A stretch of 64,000 bases of DNA, from positions 721,501 through 785,500 of the forward strand of contig NW_024104359.1 in NCBI RefSeq assembly GCF_003945595.2. Reading direction: 5' to 3'. Position numbers and translations under genes: made by a program. This document shows, piece by piece, positions 38,860-50,658 of this stretch; within the stretch, counting starts at the first letter, position 1, and every line of letters starts with the position of its first letter. The DNA is from Pipra filicauda. Lineage: Eukaryota; Chordata; Aves; Passeriformes; Pipridae. The notes beneath the pieces are model-generated. The model made no database searches. It was not told the origin of the DNA and worked only from the letters and a program-made list of their open reading frames with translations.

Positions 38860-39500
38860 AGGACGAGAATCTCATGCTGGAAAAGCAAGATTATTTTGAG
38901 GCTGAAGTCTATGGACAACGTGGATGAAATCTAAAGCCACGAGAAGCTAAAAGGGACACTCGGTGACTAATAATAATTGCTCCTACCAGGGGGTCTTCTG
39001 AGATACCACGTACAACTTTGACTCTGCAGGGGTGTGGAGAAGAGAATTCAGAACGATGCAGACATGGAGCAGGTCTGTGAGGATGAACAAAACAGGCACC
39101 CAGGAAAAGGGAAGGAATTTGATCTGTTTAGATGAGCAATAAGGCTTGTTTAAAGTAGTAAAATGAAGGTCGGGGCAGAAAGAGAGGTTGTTATTTGAGT
39201 GCTCTCCTAAAGCACACTGTGAAAAGGGTGGTGGGACAGGATAAATATCAGGGACTCATAAGGATGTTGGCACAGGAAAAGATATGGCATGAGAACAGGC
39301 CAGTCCAAACCAGCCACACATAGGGTTGAGCAGAGAGTGTCTGGAATAGCCTCCTAACACAAGCAATAGGAACAAAATAGAGTATCTGCGTGGTGGAAAT
39401 TTATAAACTCATTCAAAGAACTCTAAAATATGTTTTTATGTGGTAACAGGGGACTGGACTTGGTCACCAGGCAGTGCCTTTCAATCCCACATTCCTTGCT
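38860..39500 (+). mobile_element. Old, degraded CR1-like element
   Basis: Scattered matches to older amniote CR1 3' regions: GGAATTTGATCTGTTTAGA near 39.12 kb, TCTGGAATAGCCTCCTAACA near 39.34 kb, and a final GGACTGGACTTGGTCACCAG resembling the CR1 end. Orientation is plus. It is heavily diverged, so both the boundaries and the call are tentative. Confidence 0.4.
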
Positions 39501-40528
39501 GGGTTTGAGCCTTTCAGTTATGAATTGTATCCCCACAACCAAAGTGTGTTCCTGCCCCGGGTACAAGAACAACACACTGATCTTCTTCAAGTAACTCCCC
39601 TGCTCAAATTAGTGCCATACCTGAAGTAACTGCATGAAATAGCTGTGGAGATTGCCAATTTAACTAACTTTCAGTGACTTCCAACAACCAAGCCTTTTGC
39701 TCCTTGAAGTGGGAATAATCTTTTTGGTTTGTGTGCAAGAGAATCCTAGGGATCTTTAGCCTTGTGCTAATCGAAATAATAACAAAAAAAATTGGCAAAC
39801 TAACCCTGATATTAGGGCATGCTATGATGTTTTCTCTTAGCAGAAAAATATTTTTGTCTTTTAGATCACAGAAAAACATCCAGAGGCTAAAAAAAGCAAA
39901 GACCAGCAACAATTTCAAAAGGCATATTTGCTTGCACCCATATCTTGATAGCGTGGGTAACAACACCAGTGGTGCCAAGGCAGTCCAGACCTGCAGCCTG
40001 ACTTTACTTGCAATGTTATTAGCAATGTGAAATGTTATTTTTTTTTATATATAATTTAGTTAGAATTGGAAAATAATACATGTCAACTTTCTTTTCAGTG
40101 TGACAGCACCGTCCTTTGCAACTAAATATTTACTAGTCAGCCAGCTCAGCCAAGGTCAGCACTGCAGGGCTAACAGAGGAATTAGAGTTTCCATCACGTC
40201 TGTCTTTGAACACTACCAGCGAGTTCCCTCCTAAATTTTCTTTAAAGAACCTTTATCTTCAACAATGACACATACAGGAAAAAGACCAACCATTGATCAA
40301 CAATTACAAAGTTGATTTTGTGGGTCTAAACAACTGCAGAACATCCTGTGCAGCAGCATTTTCCCCACTTTTGTACTGGACTCACGGGAGGAAAATTCAA
40401 CAGAAACATTTAATTTCATTAAATTGATATGGTAGAAAACATTCACTTAACACCAATTAGCTGCATTATAGCTGATAATTTGGGCCAGGGCAATGTGTAA
40501 TTGGCATTCAGAACTTGGTGGGGACGTG

Positions 40529-40569
40529 ATATGGATAAAGGGGATGCCATATGGATAAAGGGGGATGCC
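40529..40569. repeat. 20-bp tandem duplication
   Basis: Two adjacent copies of ATATGGATAAAGGGGATGCC, the second with one extra G. It is a recent-looking small duplication. Confidence 0.9.
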
Positions 40570-42827
40570 TCTGCAGCTGTGGTGCTCCTCCCCGTCACTT
40601 AACTCTGTGTGTGTTGAATTAGGTATCAGCTCCCCGGGACAGCTGCTCATGTTATTAGAAATCACATCAACGTACTAAAAGCTAGTTTGAAAAGCAGTTG
40701 CTCTTTGTATACATTATATTGTAATTTTCAGTGAAAATGGGATTTGCTTCCTGCACTGCTGTGGTGTATTTTGGCCGTTGCAACATTACTCAGCTGGAAT
40801 CTTCAAATTTATGGTGGTTTTTGTATTTGCTCTCTTTAAGTGTTGATTTCAGCAGTGATGTCTTTCAAATATACATTTTTTGCTGACAAACCATCCTGTC
40901 CATCTTAAGGCTTGTTTTCACTTACTTAAAAGTCAGTAAACGCAGCACAGGAATCAGAATTTAATGGCTTAGGAATTAAAAGTTTATGGGCCATTGGGTT
41001 TATTTTCATGCTCCCAAAGCTCGTAGGTGACCTGAAAAGAAGCCATGAGAAGAGCTGTAAAGTTGTAAAAAAGATAACTTCAGGCTGTTTAGCTCCTAAA
41101 GTAGAGCTGCAGCATCTAATCTTGCAGCAGAGAAGAAATGAATCCACAGCATCACCACGAGGAAGCCTATAAATTATCCTATAGAAAAATACAAAGACAA
41201 AGACATGTCCTAAATCTCACCTTCCTCTGGGCATAAATAGGAAAAAATAACTATATCAGTTTGGAATCTGCAGTCTGGGATTATCCTGATCTTTATGTCC
41301 AGTGATCACTGATGAATTGGCAATCTTTAGAAGAGGGATCAAGGCCAAGTCACCTCTTTCTCAGCTCAATGCCTCCTTCTGCTCCTGCACCATGCTGAGG
41401 AGCCACAGCCTGCTCAGAGCACCTCCATCCACCTGCATCCTTGCCTCGGATTCCTCTTTCTCTCAGCGTTTCTCCAGAAATCCCCACTTTCTCATCCCTA
41501 CTTCTCGTCTGTCAGGTGCTTCCATAGAGGAAGACTGGCAGAAGTATGGGAAACACAGAAGGGAAATATTTCCTTTTCAACTATTGTGCAAGAATAGAGA
41601 CCCGTGTCCTTCAGCGTAATTCCTAGTGAGGATAAATCCTGTTTTCATGACTTCTGGAGAGGTTATCTCGGGCAGCAGCCTGCACAGAGGGGTGTCAGCA
41701 TGGGGCAGGCAGAGCTGCTGAGCCCAGCTACGACAGACACAGTTCTGGACACGAGCTGAAACAGATTGTTAAGCATTAGGGAAGCATCACTATCAAACCC
41801 ATGACCATTATGAGCTTTAGGCTTGCAATTCTCACTGCACTGCCAGGATTAAAGCACTTGTATTTCACCTCGATGTCTTAAGGCACTGGGGGGTTGTGCT
41901 TTAATTTCAAATTTCCCTTTAAGTTCTCCCTGCCTTGCCAAGGTGGCCTAAGGACAAATCCATTAATGTCTATGATATGCAGATATATTTACATTATGGG
42001 GGTTATGTAAGCAGGTAGAGCTCATCAATAATTAAAGGCTTTGTGGGTAAAGTAAGATGTGACCATTTTCTTATACCTTCTCAGGGTTTCTGTGCAAGTC
42101 CCACAGTCCATGTGCTTTTCTTATGAATAATTTTGAGACAGTGTTTTAAGGGATGACAGTTCCAATCCTTCCATCTGCAGAGGGCTGTGTGAGCCTCTCT
42201 CATTTCTCACAGCAATAAGCTACAGGAATTACCAATGTAAAACAGGGATTAGTAAGGGAAGGATCAAGCTCTCTGGTTCTGTTTTGATGGCAGTCTGTAG
42301 AAGGTGTAATAAAATCAATAGTTTCTCTTGCTGAAAGGGTTCTTTCTATCTACAACAATGACAAGAGGATAGTGGGCAAAGAGCTCTATTAGCTGTTCTT
42401 TAAGAATCAATCACACTTAAAAGCAATAGTCAGTATGACAGCAACTGCACAATAGATGAATAATTTTTCACACAAATAGCCTGAATTTCAGAGAAGAGAC
42501 ATACTTTTAAAGAGAGAGGAAATAAAATGCCTGGTTCTCTAAAAACCGAGAAAATGCTCAGCATTTATTACTGAAGACACTGACACAAAAATGCTCAAGG
42601 GGTAAAAGCCAACGCACCAGTTCAGACCACCTGAACAAGAACATGAGACAATGATCAAGATTCACTTGGTTCAGTTCCAGAAGTTGTATCAGGAAGTTCA
42701 AAATTCATGAAGCTGCACTCCTAGAAGAAAGTTACCGTGGCTGTGTGACTTGTGCTGGCAGCCAGGGGCTTTCCCTCACCCACAGTAAAATAAGCCTCTG
42801 AGCCTCAGGATCCAGCATGGAGCTGAG

Positions 42828-43040
42828 TCACGGGGGGTTTAGGCTGGATCTCGGGAAAAAGTTCTTCCCCCCGAGGGTGGCTGGGCACTGACCAGGCTCC
42901 CCACGGTTTGGTCACGGCCCCAAGGCTGCCAGAGCTCCCGGAGTGTTTGCTCTGAGGGACAGGGTTGGGGTGTCTGTGCAGGGCCAGGAGTTGGACTGGG
43001 TGATCCTTGTGAGTCCCTTTCAGCTCAGGATATTCTATTA
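42828..43040 (+). mobile_element. CR1 LINE 3' end fragment
   Basis: Contains GGCTGGATCTCGGGAAAAAG, TTCTTCCCCCCGAGGGTGG and GATCCTTGTGAGTCCCTTTC, ending CAGCTCAGGATATTCTATTA. It is the same subfamily as the copy at 30032-30266. Confidence 0.88.
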
Positions 43041-44620
43041 CTTTATGGCCTGGTGAGATGTGATCTGATCCAGCACAGAGCCTTTGTCTCACACGGATGA
43101 GACCCAGCTGTGTTAAACTTCCATATTTTTCGAGGTGCAGCATCAAGATGTAATTGGCAATTGCAAAGTCACATTAAACAGTGTGTAGTGAGCTATTGAA
43201 ATATCTCAGAAGTGCATATAACACAAGAAAAAAAATAAAATTATGTCAGGTAAAAGCCATATTCATGCATAAATAATGAAGGGGAAATGCAGCAATCAGC
43301 TTGTTCTGTTGCATCCCACTATATCCATATATCCCATCAAATATCCATTGAAATATCCCACTGGGGTGGAAGAGCAAATGAAAGCCAGAGCAAAGGAAGG
43401 AACTGTGCTTGGAGAATTATTCCTTGTTGACAATGGGTGAGCTTATTGTGGCTCCACAGCAAGCAGGAAAGCACATCAAGATCAAAACAAACATGGTTAA
43501 CATCTCCCCCCTCCTGCCTGAGGTGCAGGGGTTTGGAGATGCTGTAGTTAAGGAACACTGTCACTTACTTTGAGGAAAAAATAGGCAATATCTGTATGTT
43601 GGAGTTGCAGGCAGGATGACTTTGTAAATGTGGACAGCAGACTGTACTCTGTCTTTTCATGCTGTCGTGTTTCTTTGTTGATGTCTCTGTTTTAAGATCT
43701 TCTTTCTCCATGCATCACCAATTGTCTTTTGTTTTCTCACAGCAGGAGAGGCTCAGTTAATCCATATGTCATGACAGAAAATCCAGGCTTCTCTTTGATA
43801 GGAACCAAGCATGACAGCAATCTATTCAAAAAGGTGTTTTGGACTATCATTTCTTCCAAGCTAATTTATTGCTGGATGGCTTTCAAAAATAATAGGTCTG
43901 TTTCCCAAGATAATGTGCTGAGATGTGAGTCACGAAGTCCATGTGAGCACACAGACAGCCTAATTATGAGAAATAAACTAATAATAAACTATCAGTCTCT
44001 GGAAATCAGTATCTGTTGTGATATACAAGTCTAAACATCAGAGAACATGAATGTTTCCACCTGTTCCCTTTTGCAATGATTTTGTTTTATTACCCTTAGA
44101 TATGTAAAACAAATGTCTTCCTATTAAGGCTCAGACAGATCAGGATGATAAGAAAAGAGCTGATCTTTGGACCTGGGGGGTGACAGTTTTGCTGAGCAAA
44201 CTCCAGCTCTAGTATGTGGTTAGAAGGGACAAATATCAAATTGATATTTAGTCAGAATCCACAGATTGATAAATCAGAGCTAGCAAAGTGAATCACCCAT
44301 GCAGATAAAAGCCCTTTAACACATCCCATTGACCACGTTTTTTTCCCCCAGTATATTTCACTTTAAGGATATATCACAGTGCAACTACATGAATGTATCT
44401 TTCCTGCAGCATTTGTGGAACAATTTTAACAATTTTTAACAAATACTTTCTGTCACTCATTTCCCCATTTCTAGGACAGATGATGGACAGGACACAGGCA
44501 CATTTTGCCTGTAGAAAAGGCACATTAAGGAAGTGTGGCATGCTTAGGAAACATGAATTATTCTCACTCAGTGAATCTTCTTCTAACAAACAAAATACCC
44601 ATAATCTTATCTTCTTCCAG

Positions 44621-44767
44621 AAAAAGGGGCTATATCCAGCTAGTGCTGAAGCTGCAAGAAAGACTTGTCACTACTTAGTCCATCCAGTTTTCAAGCCCTG
44701 GACTCCAGAGGAAATTCTCATCCTGCAAAGAGCTCTTAAGGCATGTTTACAACTTACCAAAAAACAG
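44621..44767 (+). CDS. Candidate unassigned coding exon (49 codons)
   Basis: A 147-base open segment lies between a good acceptor (TCTTATCTTCTTCCAG) and an AACAG|GTATTC donor. It is in phase 0 on both sides, so it would insert or skip cleanly. The peptide starts KKGLYPASAEAARKTC, passes through H-P-V-F-K-P-W-T-P-E-E and ends L-T-K-K-Q. It looks like ordinary amphipathic protein sequence rather than low complexity. I do not recognise the family. It lies inside a 146-codon open frame (44393-44833) whose other parts look non-coding. No partner exon with matching phase was identified nearby, so this may be a chance ORF, a fragment of an old transposon or pseudogene, or an exon of an undescribed plus-strand transcript. 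Confidence 0.25.
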
Positions 44768-46139
44768 GTATTCGAAAAAACTTCCACCATCTTCTCCTCC
44801 CCTGAGGTGCAAACCCAACAGGACTTTTTATGATTACTGACTAGTGTGCTCACTCTGGAGTAATCAGCTATAAAACCAGCTGAACAGCAGAAAGTTCTGG
44901 ATCTCTGTGTGTTTATCACTCTTTCAGTGCTGGCACTTTTAAGCCTGCCCTGAATCATCCTGATTTTTTTGCTGTTGAAACATCCCTGCCTCATGTTACC
45001 AAGGAAAGAAATTGCTGCCTTCAAACGTTCTTGACCTTGTTCAGCACATTCCTCGTGCCATAACTGCCTCTCTTTTAGCTGCCAACAGAGCACAGTCAAC
45101 GTGCTCAGAGATGACAAACCAAAGCTGCAGAAGTTGCATTCCAGGAGCATTTATAATTTCTCCTAAGAACCAAGAGCTCCCCTCCTGCACTGTGAACTCC
45201 AGACTGCTGGGGATGCTCTGCCTTTGGCTTTACATTTCCATGAGTTATGATGTGATTTCTCCAGGCACACTTCAGCATGTTGTACTTACATCAACACTTA
45301 CTAATCCTTAGCAAAACTTTTGACAAATGCAGTTTGTTCTGGGGATGGACAGAGCAGACAATCTGGAGCTACAAAATCATCGTTATTTTCTAACCCTGCT
45401 TTGTCTTTAAGCACAACAGATGTCCATTGAAAGGAAAAACATGTTTCCAATGCTTTTAAGATTATTAGGATTTTTCCTCCACAAACATCTCCTATAAAAG
45501 CTTTTCCTGAGAAAAATGAGTGACCGAAGGCCCCATTTGGAGCTGCCTGGTGAGCCCCCATGTACACAGATTTCCACTTTCCTCTCCTTTCAGGGGCCTG
45601 ACTGAGGCCTCCAGTTTCAGCAATTCCCAATGATGGGACTTCACAGCAGCAAAAAAAATCCATTTAGCAGACATGAACAGATGCATTTTTTATTTGTGAA
45701 ATAAACCCTGGACTTTAAGGGGTGAAATGCCAAGATATAAATAATCCTATGGGACCACAGCAACTCTGTCACAGTAAGTTTTAAACCAATTTGCCATAAA
45801 TATTGGTGTCCAAGCCCAAGTATACAAACTCAATACCTAGTAGGTATTTCTAACTGTGAGACAGTTCCTGTTGGTTTCAATTAAGCTTTGCAAAACCCCC
45901 CTTGTGTCAAGAAGGAAAATAATGAGGCAACATGAACCAAAGTGCTTCACTTCCAGGGCAGACTTTGGGCTGTGTGAATCAAATTTGCACTGAAAACAAG
46001 CAACTTTCCAGCACACTGAGAACAGCAGGTCAAGGAAAAGCAGGACAAGACCTGGAGTGGGGGGAAGAAGGGAATTAAAATTTTTTGTAAGCCCCTAGTT
46101 TCAGCTGGGTACAAGCACTTTATTACTTGTCTGCACTGA

Positions 46140-46232
46140 AACTCTATGGACTGTATAAACTGACACTATTATCATCTCACTTGGCACTTCAGAATGTTCC
46201 TCCTGCAGATCTCAAAACAATTTACAAACCTC
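46140..46232 (+). mobile_element. Possible ancient SINE (MIR-like), weak
   Basis: AGATCTCAAAACAATTTACA again recalls the CTCAAAG-C-CTTTACAAA core. Little else matches, so this is the weakest of the three. Confidence 0.2.
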
Positions 46233-47489
46233 TGGCAAAAGCTGCCTTAAAGTTCTGGGAAAGTTTTCCTGAGTGTTATCAGCAATTTTTAAACAGAAAG
46301 GGGAAAAAAAAAATCAATAAAAAATGTCACAGCAAATATTTTTCCATTGTATTAACAAACATCTAGGGGTGTCCACAGAGACAAAAATCCATTGAGAAAA
46401 AATATACAGTGAGAGGTTAAATTTTTATAGTTTAAGTAAACAACACATGGGGAGAAGCAAATGGACATCCCTAATTCATTCAGGCAGACAAAGGCTGTGT
46501 GTAACATGTCCAAGGTCGAGCAGAAGTAGGGATAGAGTGCTCAGAGCATGGTTATCTTGGAGCCTGGTCCAGTTCCCAAGCCACAACTCTAGTACAACAC
46601 AAAATTTTGGGTTTTTTCAAGATAGTAGAGGGCATAGAACTAACCCATGAAAGTGCATCAGCTGATGGGAGTTTTAGATGAACGTTAACATACAGTTACA
46701 GTTTCTTGTTTAGTGACATAATGAACATCTTTGAACTCTGTGAAGAAATTGCCACCATCCAGGGAAGGATTTTTTTTTCTGTTTCCTTTTTTCACGTTTC
46801 TTTTTTGTCTCTGAAATAAAACTGTTAAATAAAAAAAACCCTCTGAAATAAAACCAGCTTTGATTTTCCTTGAACGGGGTTACTGTAAAGTGAAGAGAGT
46901 AGAATAGTGGAAGATGAGTGTCAATAGAGTATTTACTGCTTTGTGGAGGAGGAAATGCTGTTGCTCCAAGTAACCAGCCCCTTCAGTCAGACTACCCTGT
47001 ACAATGCCAGATGCTGCCCAATGCAAGTAATGAAAAGAGCACAGTAAGGAAAAGGAATCCAGAGTTGGGTGGATGACAACAAATGGATTTCCACAAAGTT
47101 GTCCCGGAGTATGAAGGGTAGATATGAAAGAATCTCTCACAAAGATCCTCTCACAAAGATCCTTCAGACCAGGAGTTAGCACTTCCTTGGATCCCCATGA
47201 AAAAAACCATGCTGGTGTAGAGAACTCCGTAACCACGTTTTTTTTTTTCCTTTCAGGAAGTTTGAATGTTTGAGGTTTAGTTCCAATCTTCGCAGTGACC
47301 TTCTGGAGAAATTTTCATTTTATTAAATCTGAAACCTAAATCAAAAGTGGTTTGGCTTTCGCAGGACTTAAGTTTCGTCAGACAAAAAGGAGGTGAAGGC
47401 GGAGCCGAAGCTCACCTTGCTCAGCCCAATTCCCTCTCCGAGACAGACCCAGCTCTCCCCAGGCTGCCTTGCCCAGGTGATGATGTGGG

Positions 47490-48208
47490 AACACGAGGGA
47501 GATTGGATTGACAAGAAGCTGAACAGGAGCCAGAGTGTGCCCAGGTGGCCAAGAGGGCCAATGGATCCTGGCCTGGCTCAGGAACAGGGTGGCCAACAGG
47601 TCCAGGGAAGTGATTCTGCCCCTGGACTCAGCACTGGTGAGGCCACCCCTGGAGTGCTGTGTCCAGTTCTGGGCCCTCAGCTCAGGAAGGACATGGAGGG
47701 GCTGGAGCAGGGCCAGGGGAGAGCAACAAGGCTGGGGAAGGGACTGGAGCCCAAGTGCTGTGAGGAGAGGCTGAGGGAGCTGGGGGGGCTCAGCCTGGAG
47801 AAGAGGAGGCTCAGGGGAGACCTCCTCACTCTCTGCAACTCCCTGACAGGAGGGGGGAGCCAGGGGGGGTTGGTCTCTTTTCCCAGGCAAGGATCAGCAA
47901 AACAAAAGGGCTCAGTCTTAAGCTGTGCCAGGGGAGGTTTAGGTTAGACATTAGAAAGAATTTTTTTCCAGAGAGGGTGCTCAGCCATTGGAATGGGCTG
48001 CCCAGGGAAGTAGTGGATTCTCCGTCCCTGGAGGTTTTTAAAAAGAGACTGGATGTGGCATCAGTGCCATAGTCTAGTAACCGCAGCAGTAGTGGATCAA
48101 GGGTTGGACTTGATGATCTCGGAGGTCCCTTCCAACCCAGCTGATTCTATGTTTCTATGATTCTATGATCCTATGATCCTATGATTCTATGATTCTATGA
48201 TTCCATGC
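47490..48208 (+). mobile_element. CR1 LINE, longest copy, with ATTCTATG tail
   Basis: About 720 bases of CR1 3' region. In order it shows GAGATTGGATTGACAAGAAG, the GTGCCCAGGTGGCCAAGAG segment, CTGGTGAGGCCACCCCTGG, GGAGAAGAGGAGGCTCAGG, GGAGGTTTAGGTTAGACATT and GGTTGGACTTGATGATCTCG. It ends in about eight ATTCTATG-type units (48145-48206). This is the most complete CR1 copy in the window. It abuts the orphan CpG island directly. Confidence 0.93.
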
Positions 48209-48550
48209 GGGAACGCGCGGGGGATGCGGGAATTCCCGGGATATTCCCCAGCATCAGTGACCTGGTGCCACCTGGCGGCCGGACCCTGGAACGGCACCGA
48301 GCGGCGGCCGCGGAGCCGCCCGGGCGGGGGAATCCCGGGAAAGCTCCCGATCCCGCCTTTCCAGCGCCTCTCGGATCCGGATTTTGTGACAGAAGGACGT
48401 CTGTGATCCTCCTGTACCCCACAGGAACGACACACCGGGTCTCTGGGCCTGCACTAAGGTCCGAAATGCCATTGTCTGAAGACCCACACAAACCGGAGTT
48501 CTCCGAGTCCCGCCTGCGGGATCCTCGGGATCATGTTCCTGACATGTGCC
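48205..48550. promoter_or_regulatory. Orphan CpG-rich island between EGFEM1 and GOLIM4
   Basis: About 350 bases of GC- and CpG-rich sequence in an otherwise AT-rich intergenic region. It starts immediately after the ATTCTATG tail of a CR1 element. It contains GGAATTCCCGGG-type palindromic runs, a GCGGCCGCGG block and a CTCF-like motif. No exon or conserved protein is recognisable, and the overlapping open frames are compositional. It could be an unannotated promoter (lncRNA or alternative first exon), an insulator, or a GC-rich repeat. Confidence 0.5.
48265..48281 (-). promoter_or_regulatory. CTCF-like binding motif (minus)
   Basis: The minus strand reads CGGCCGCCAGGTGGCAC, close to the vertebrate CTCF core (CC-x-C-x-AGG-x-GGC-A/G). 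It lies within the orphan CpG island. Binding is predicted from sequence only. Confidence 0.45.
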
Positions 48551-48780
48551 GGTGCTGTTGGGAATCGTAGAGCGTAAATAGAACAGAAATTTAAAAAAAA
48601 AAATAAATATTATGGTTAAACATGATTGAACAAGGAGAGAAGAAAGGAGAGGAAGGATAAATCTCGAGCTGGCTCTCAGTTTGGGTGCCTGAATAGCAGA
48701 AAACAGAATTTCTGGATAAAAACCTGGGTCAGAGAGAAGCACCATGTGGGTTGGAGAAGTTTCTTCAGTAGTGACCACGG

Positions 48781-49100
48781 ATCACAGAATCACAGAATCA
48801 TAGAATCTTTAAAGTTGGACAAGACTTTTATCATCCTCAAGTCCAATGTCACCCCAGCACCACCACCATGTTCACCACTAAACCATGTCCCCAAGTGCCA
48901 CATTTTTTGAACACTTCCAGGGATGCTGACTCCACCACTGCAACAGGCAGCCTGTTCCAATGCTTGAAGAGCTTTTCTACTAAGAAATTTTCCCTAATAT
49001 CCAATCTAAACCTTCCCCTGGTGTAACTTGAGGCCATTTCCTCTCATCTTGTCACTTGTTACCTGGGAAAAGAGACCGATCCCCACCTGGCTACAACCTC
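48781..49100 (-). mobile_element. CR1 LINE 3' end, about 320 bp
   Basis: Starts ATCACAGAATCACAGAATCA, then has the CACCATGTTCACCACTAAAC block, AACACTTCCAGGGATGCTGA and TTTCCCTAATATCCAATCTA. This is CR1 in minus orientation, closely related to the copy at 34844. Confidence 0.92.
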
Positions 49101-50446
49101 TGCATTTGCTGAGAGGTTCAGATGCCAGTGCCATCCATAGATTGTAATAAATACAACACAAAATGAACATCGGAACCACGCCTGAGTAATTTGGAGAGCA
49201 ACCACCCCATCCTGAGAGTGCCCATACCTGTGTAAAGTAGAACTGTGCTGACTGGCAGCCAGAACATCTCAGCACTTTCCCACCAGGCTGCACTTGTAAG
49301 GAATATTTCTGTCACTACATATTCTCCTTACAAGGTGTTAAATTTGGCTAACAAATATACTGCTCCTTTTTAATGTACAACACCACTGTACTTCAGTCAG
49401 CATTTCTCCTCTCATTAAAAAGTAAAACAATATCTCATCTGCACAAGTTGATTTGCATACAGAGGCTTCCCTGTCACTGCCAATGAAGTCATATTTCATT
49501 GAAAACCCCCAAAAAAGGATTATGCACTCACTTCAAAGGACTTATTATTCAGCATCTGAGAGGTGACTAAGAACCCCAGAAGGATCTGTTGGATTTGTTT
49601 CTGCAAATACTGCCACAAATGTACTCAAGTCATTTACTTTTGTGCTGCTTATTGTCAGGCAAAGATGAAGTTACAGGTCATGCAGCTCTCAATCCAAATG
49701 GAGATTCCTAAAAAAGCTTGGATAAGCTTCTTGCTGATGAATATGAATAAGAAACCCACAATAATGCATAACATAGGTGGCCCTTGTCCAGAAGGAATCT
49801 GCATTCTAGAAGTAATGTAAAAAATAAGACACACCAGGGAGCTTGGGTAAGGAATTTTTAGTGTGTTTCCCTCCTTTAAAAAGGCTCCTAATGAGTTGGG
49901 GATCAACATAACTCTTCTTTTTGTCTCTTCCCATCATCCTCTTTTCAGTTGTGTCAGAGTTATTGGCCATTACTAGATAGGTTCTACTGATGGAAAGACA
50001 CAAGCTAAAAGCTCTTTACTGCACATTTATTATATGTGCTCATACCCTGTATTTTGTAATCCCTTTTCCAAATTCCCTGCAACAACAGGGTCCTGATCCC
50101 AGGAGTCAATATGGCCCCAAAGTAAAGTCCACATAAACTTTAAGGGATAAGGAATTTATAAGATACTGGGCAGAGAAAAAGTATGATCAAAGTACAACAT
50201 AAAAAAAAACCCCTAGCTTTTCCAGTCTCAGTCTTTAGGTGCAAAGGAAAATAACTTAAATTGGCAGGAGCACATTCCTGGTTGGTTGTTTCAGTAAAAG
50301 CAGCTCATTATTTGAAGAGAGAAACTCACATCAACCCAAAGAACTGGAGATTTACACTATGATCCCCATCTGCCTTGGGATGACATCAAGTCTTTTCAAC
50401 GTGATATCCAAACCAGTCAGAAGGCCAGGATTTGGAATATTTTAGT

Positions 50447-50658
50447 CATAGAATCATAGAAAAGGATCACAGAAAAGGATCACAGAAAAGAATCACAGAA
50501 TGGTTTAGTTGGAAGGGACCTTAAAGACCATCTCACTCCACCCCCTGCCATGGGCAGGGACACCTTCCACTAGACCAGGTTATTCCAAGTCCCACCTAAC
50601 CTGGCCTTGAGCACTTCCAGGGATGGAGCATCCACAGCTTCTCTGGGCAACCTATTCT
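50447..50658 (-). mobile_element. CR1 LINE 3' end with expanded tail repeat
   Basis: The standard CR1 block (GTTGGAAGGGACCTTAAAGA and the CCATGGGCAGGGACACC segment) is preceded by three copies of an AAAGGATCACAG-type unit, apparently a rearranged form of the usual tail. Orientation is minus. Confidence 0.9.

Larger units (their letters stand above)
35242..42827. other. Intergenic, mostly unique AT-rich
   Basis: Contains the CR1 at 37412-37568, the old CR1-like stretch at 38860-39500 and the small duplication at 40529-40569. Open frames at 38.1, 39.7 and 41.3 kb are unremarkable. Confidence 0.6.
43041..47489. other. Intergenic with one exon-like segment
   Basis: Unique sequence apart from the possible SINE at 46140-46232. 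The only notable element is the exon-like segment at 44621-44767. Minus-strand frames at 44671-45150 and 45301-45663 were examined and match no family I know. Confidence 0.55.

Noticed and set aside
45301..45663. 120-codon minus-strand ORF
   Set aside because: No recognisable domain, no splice-site support, and no codon pattern that stands out from the surrounding AT-rich sequence.
47378..47947. ORFs of 170 and 184 codons on opposite strands
   Set aside because: They translate the CR1 3' region at 47490-48208, which is not a coding part of the element here.
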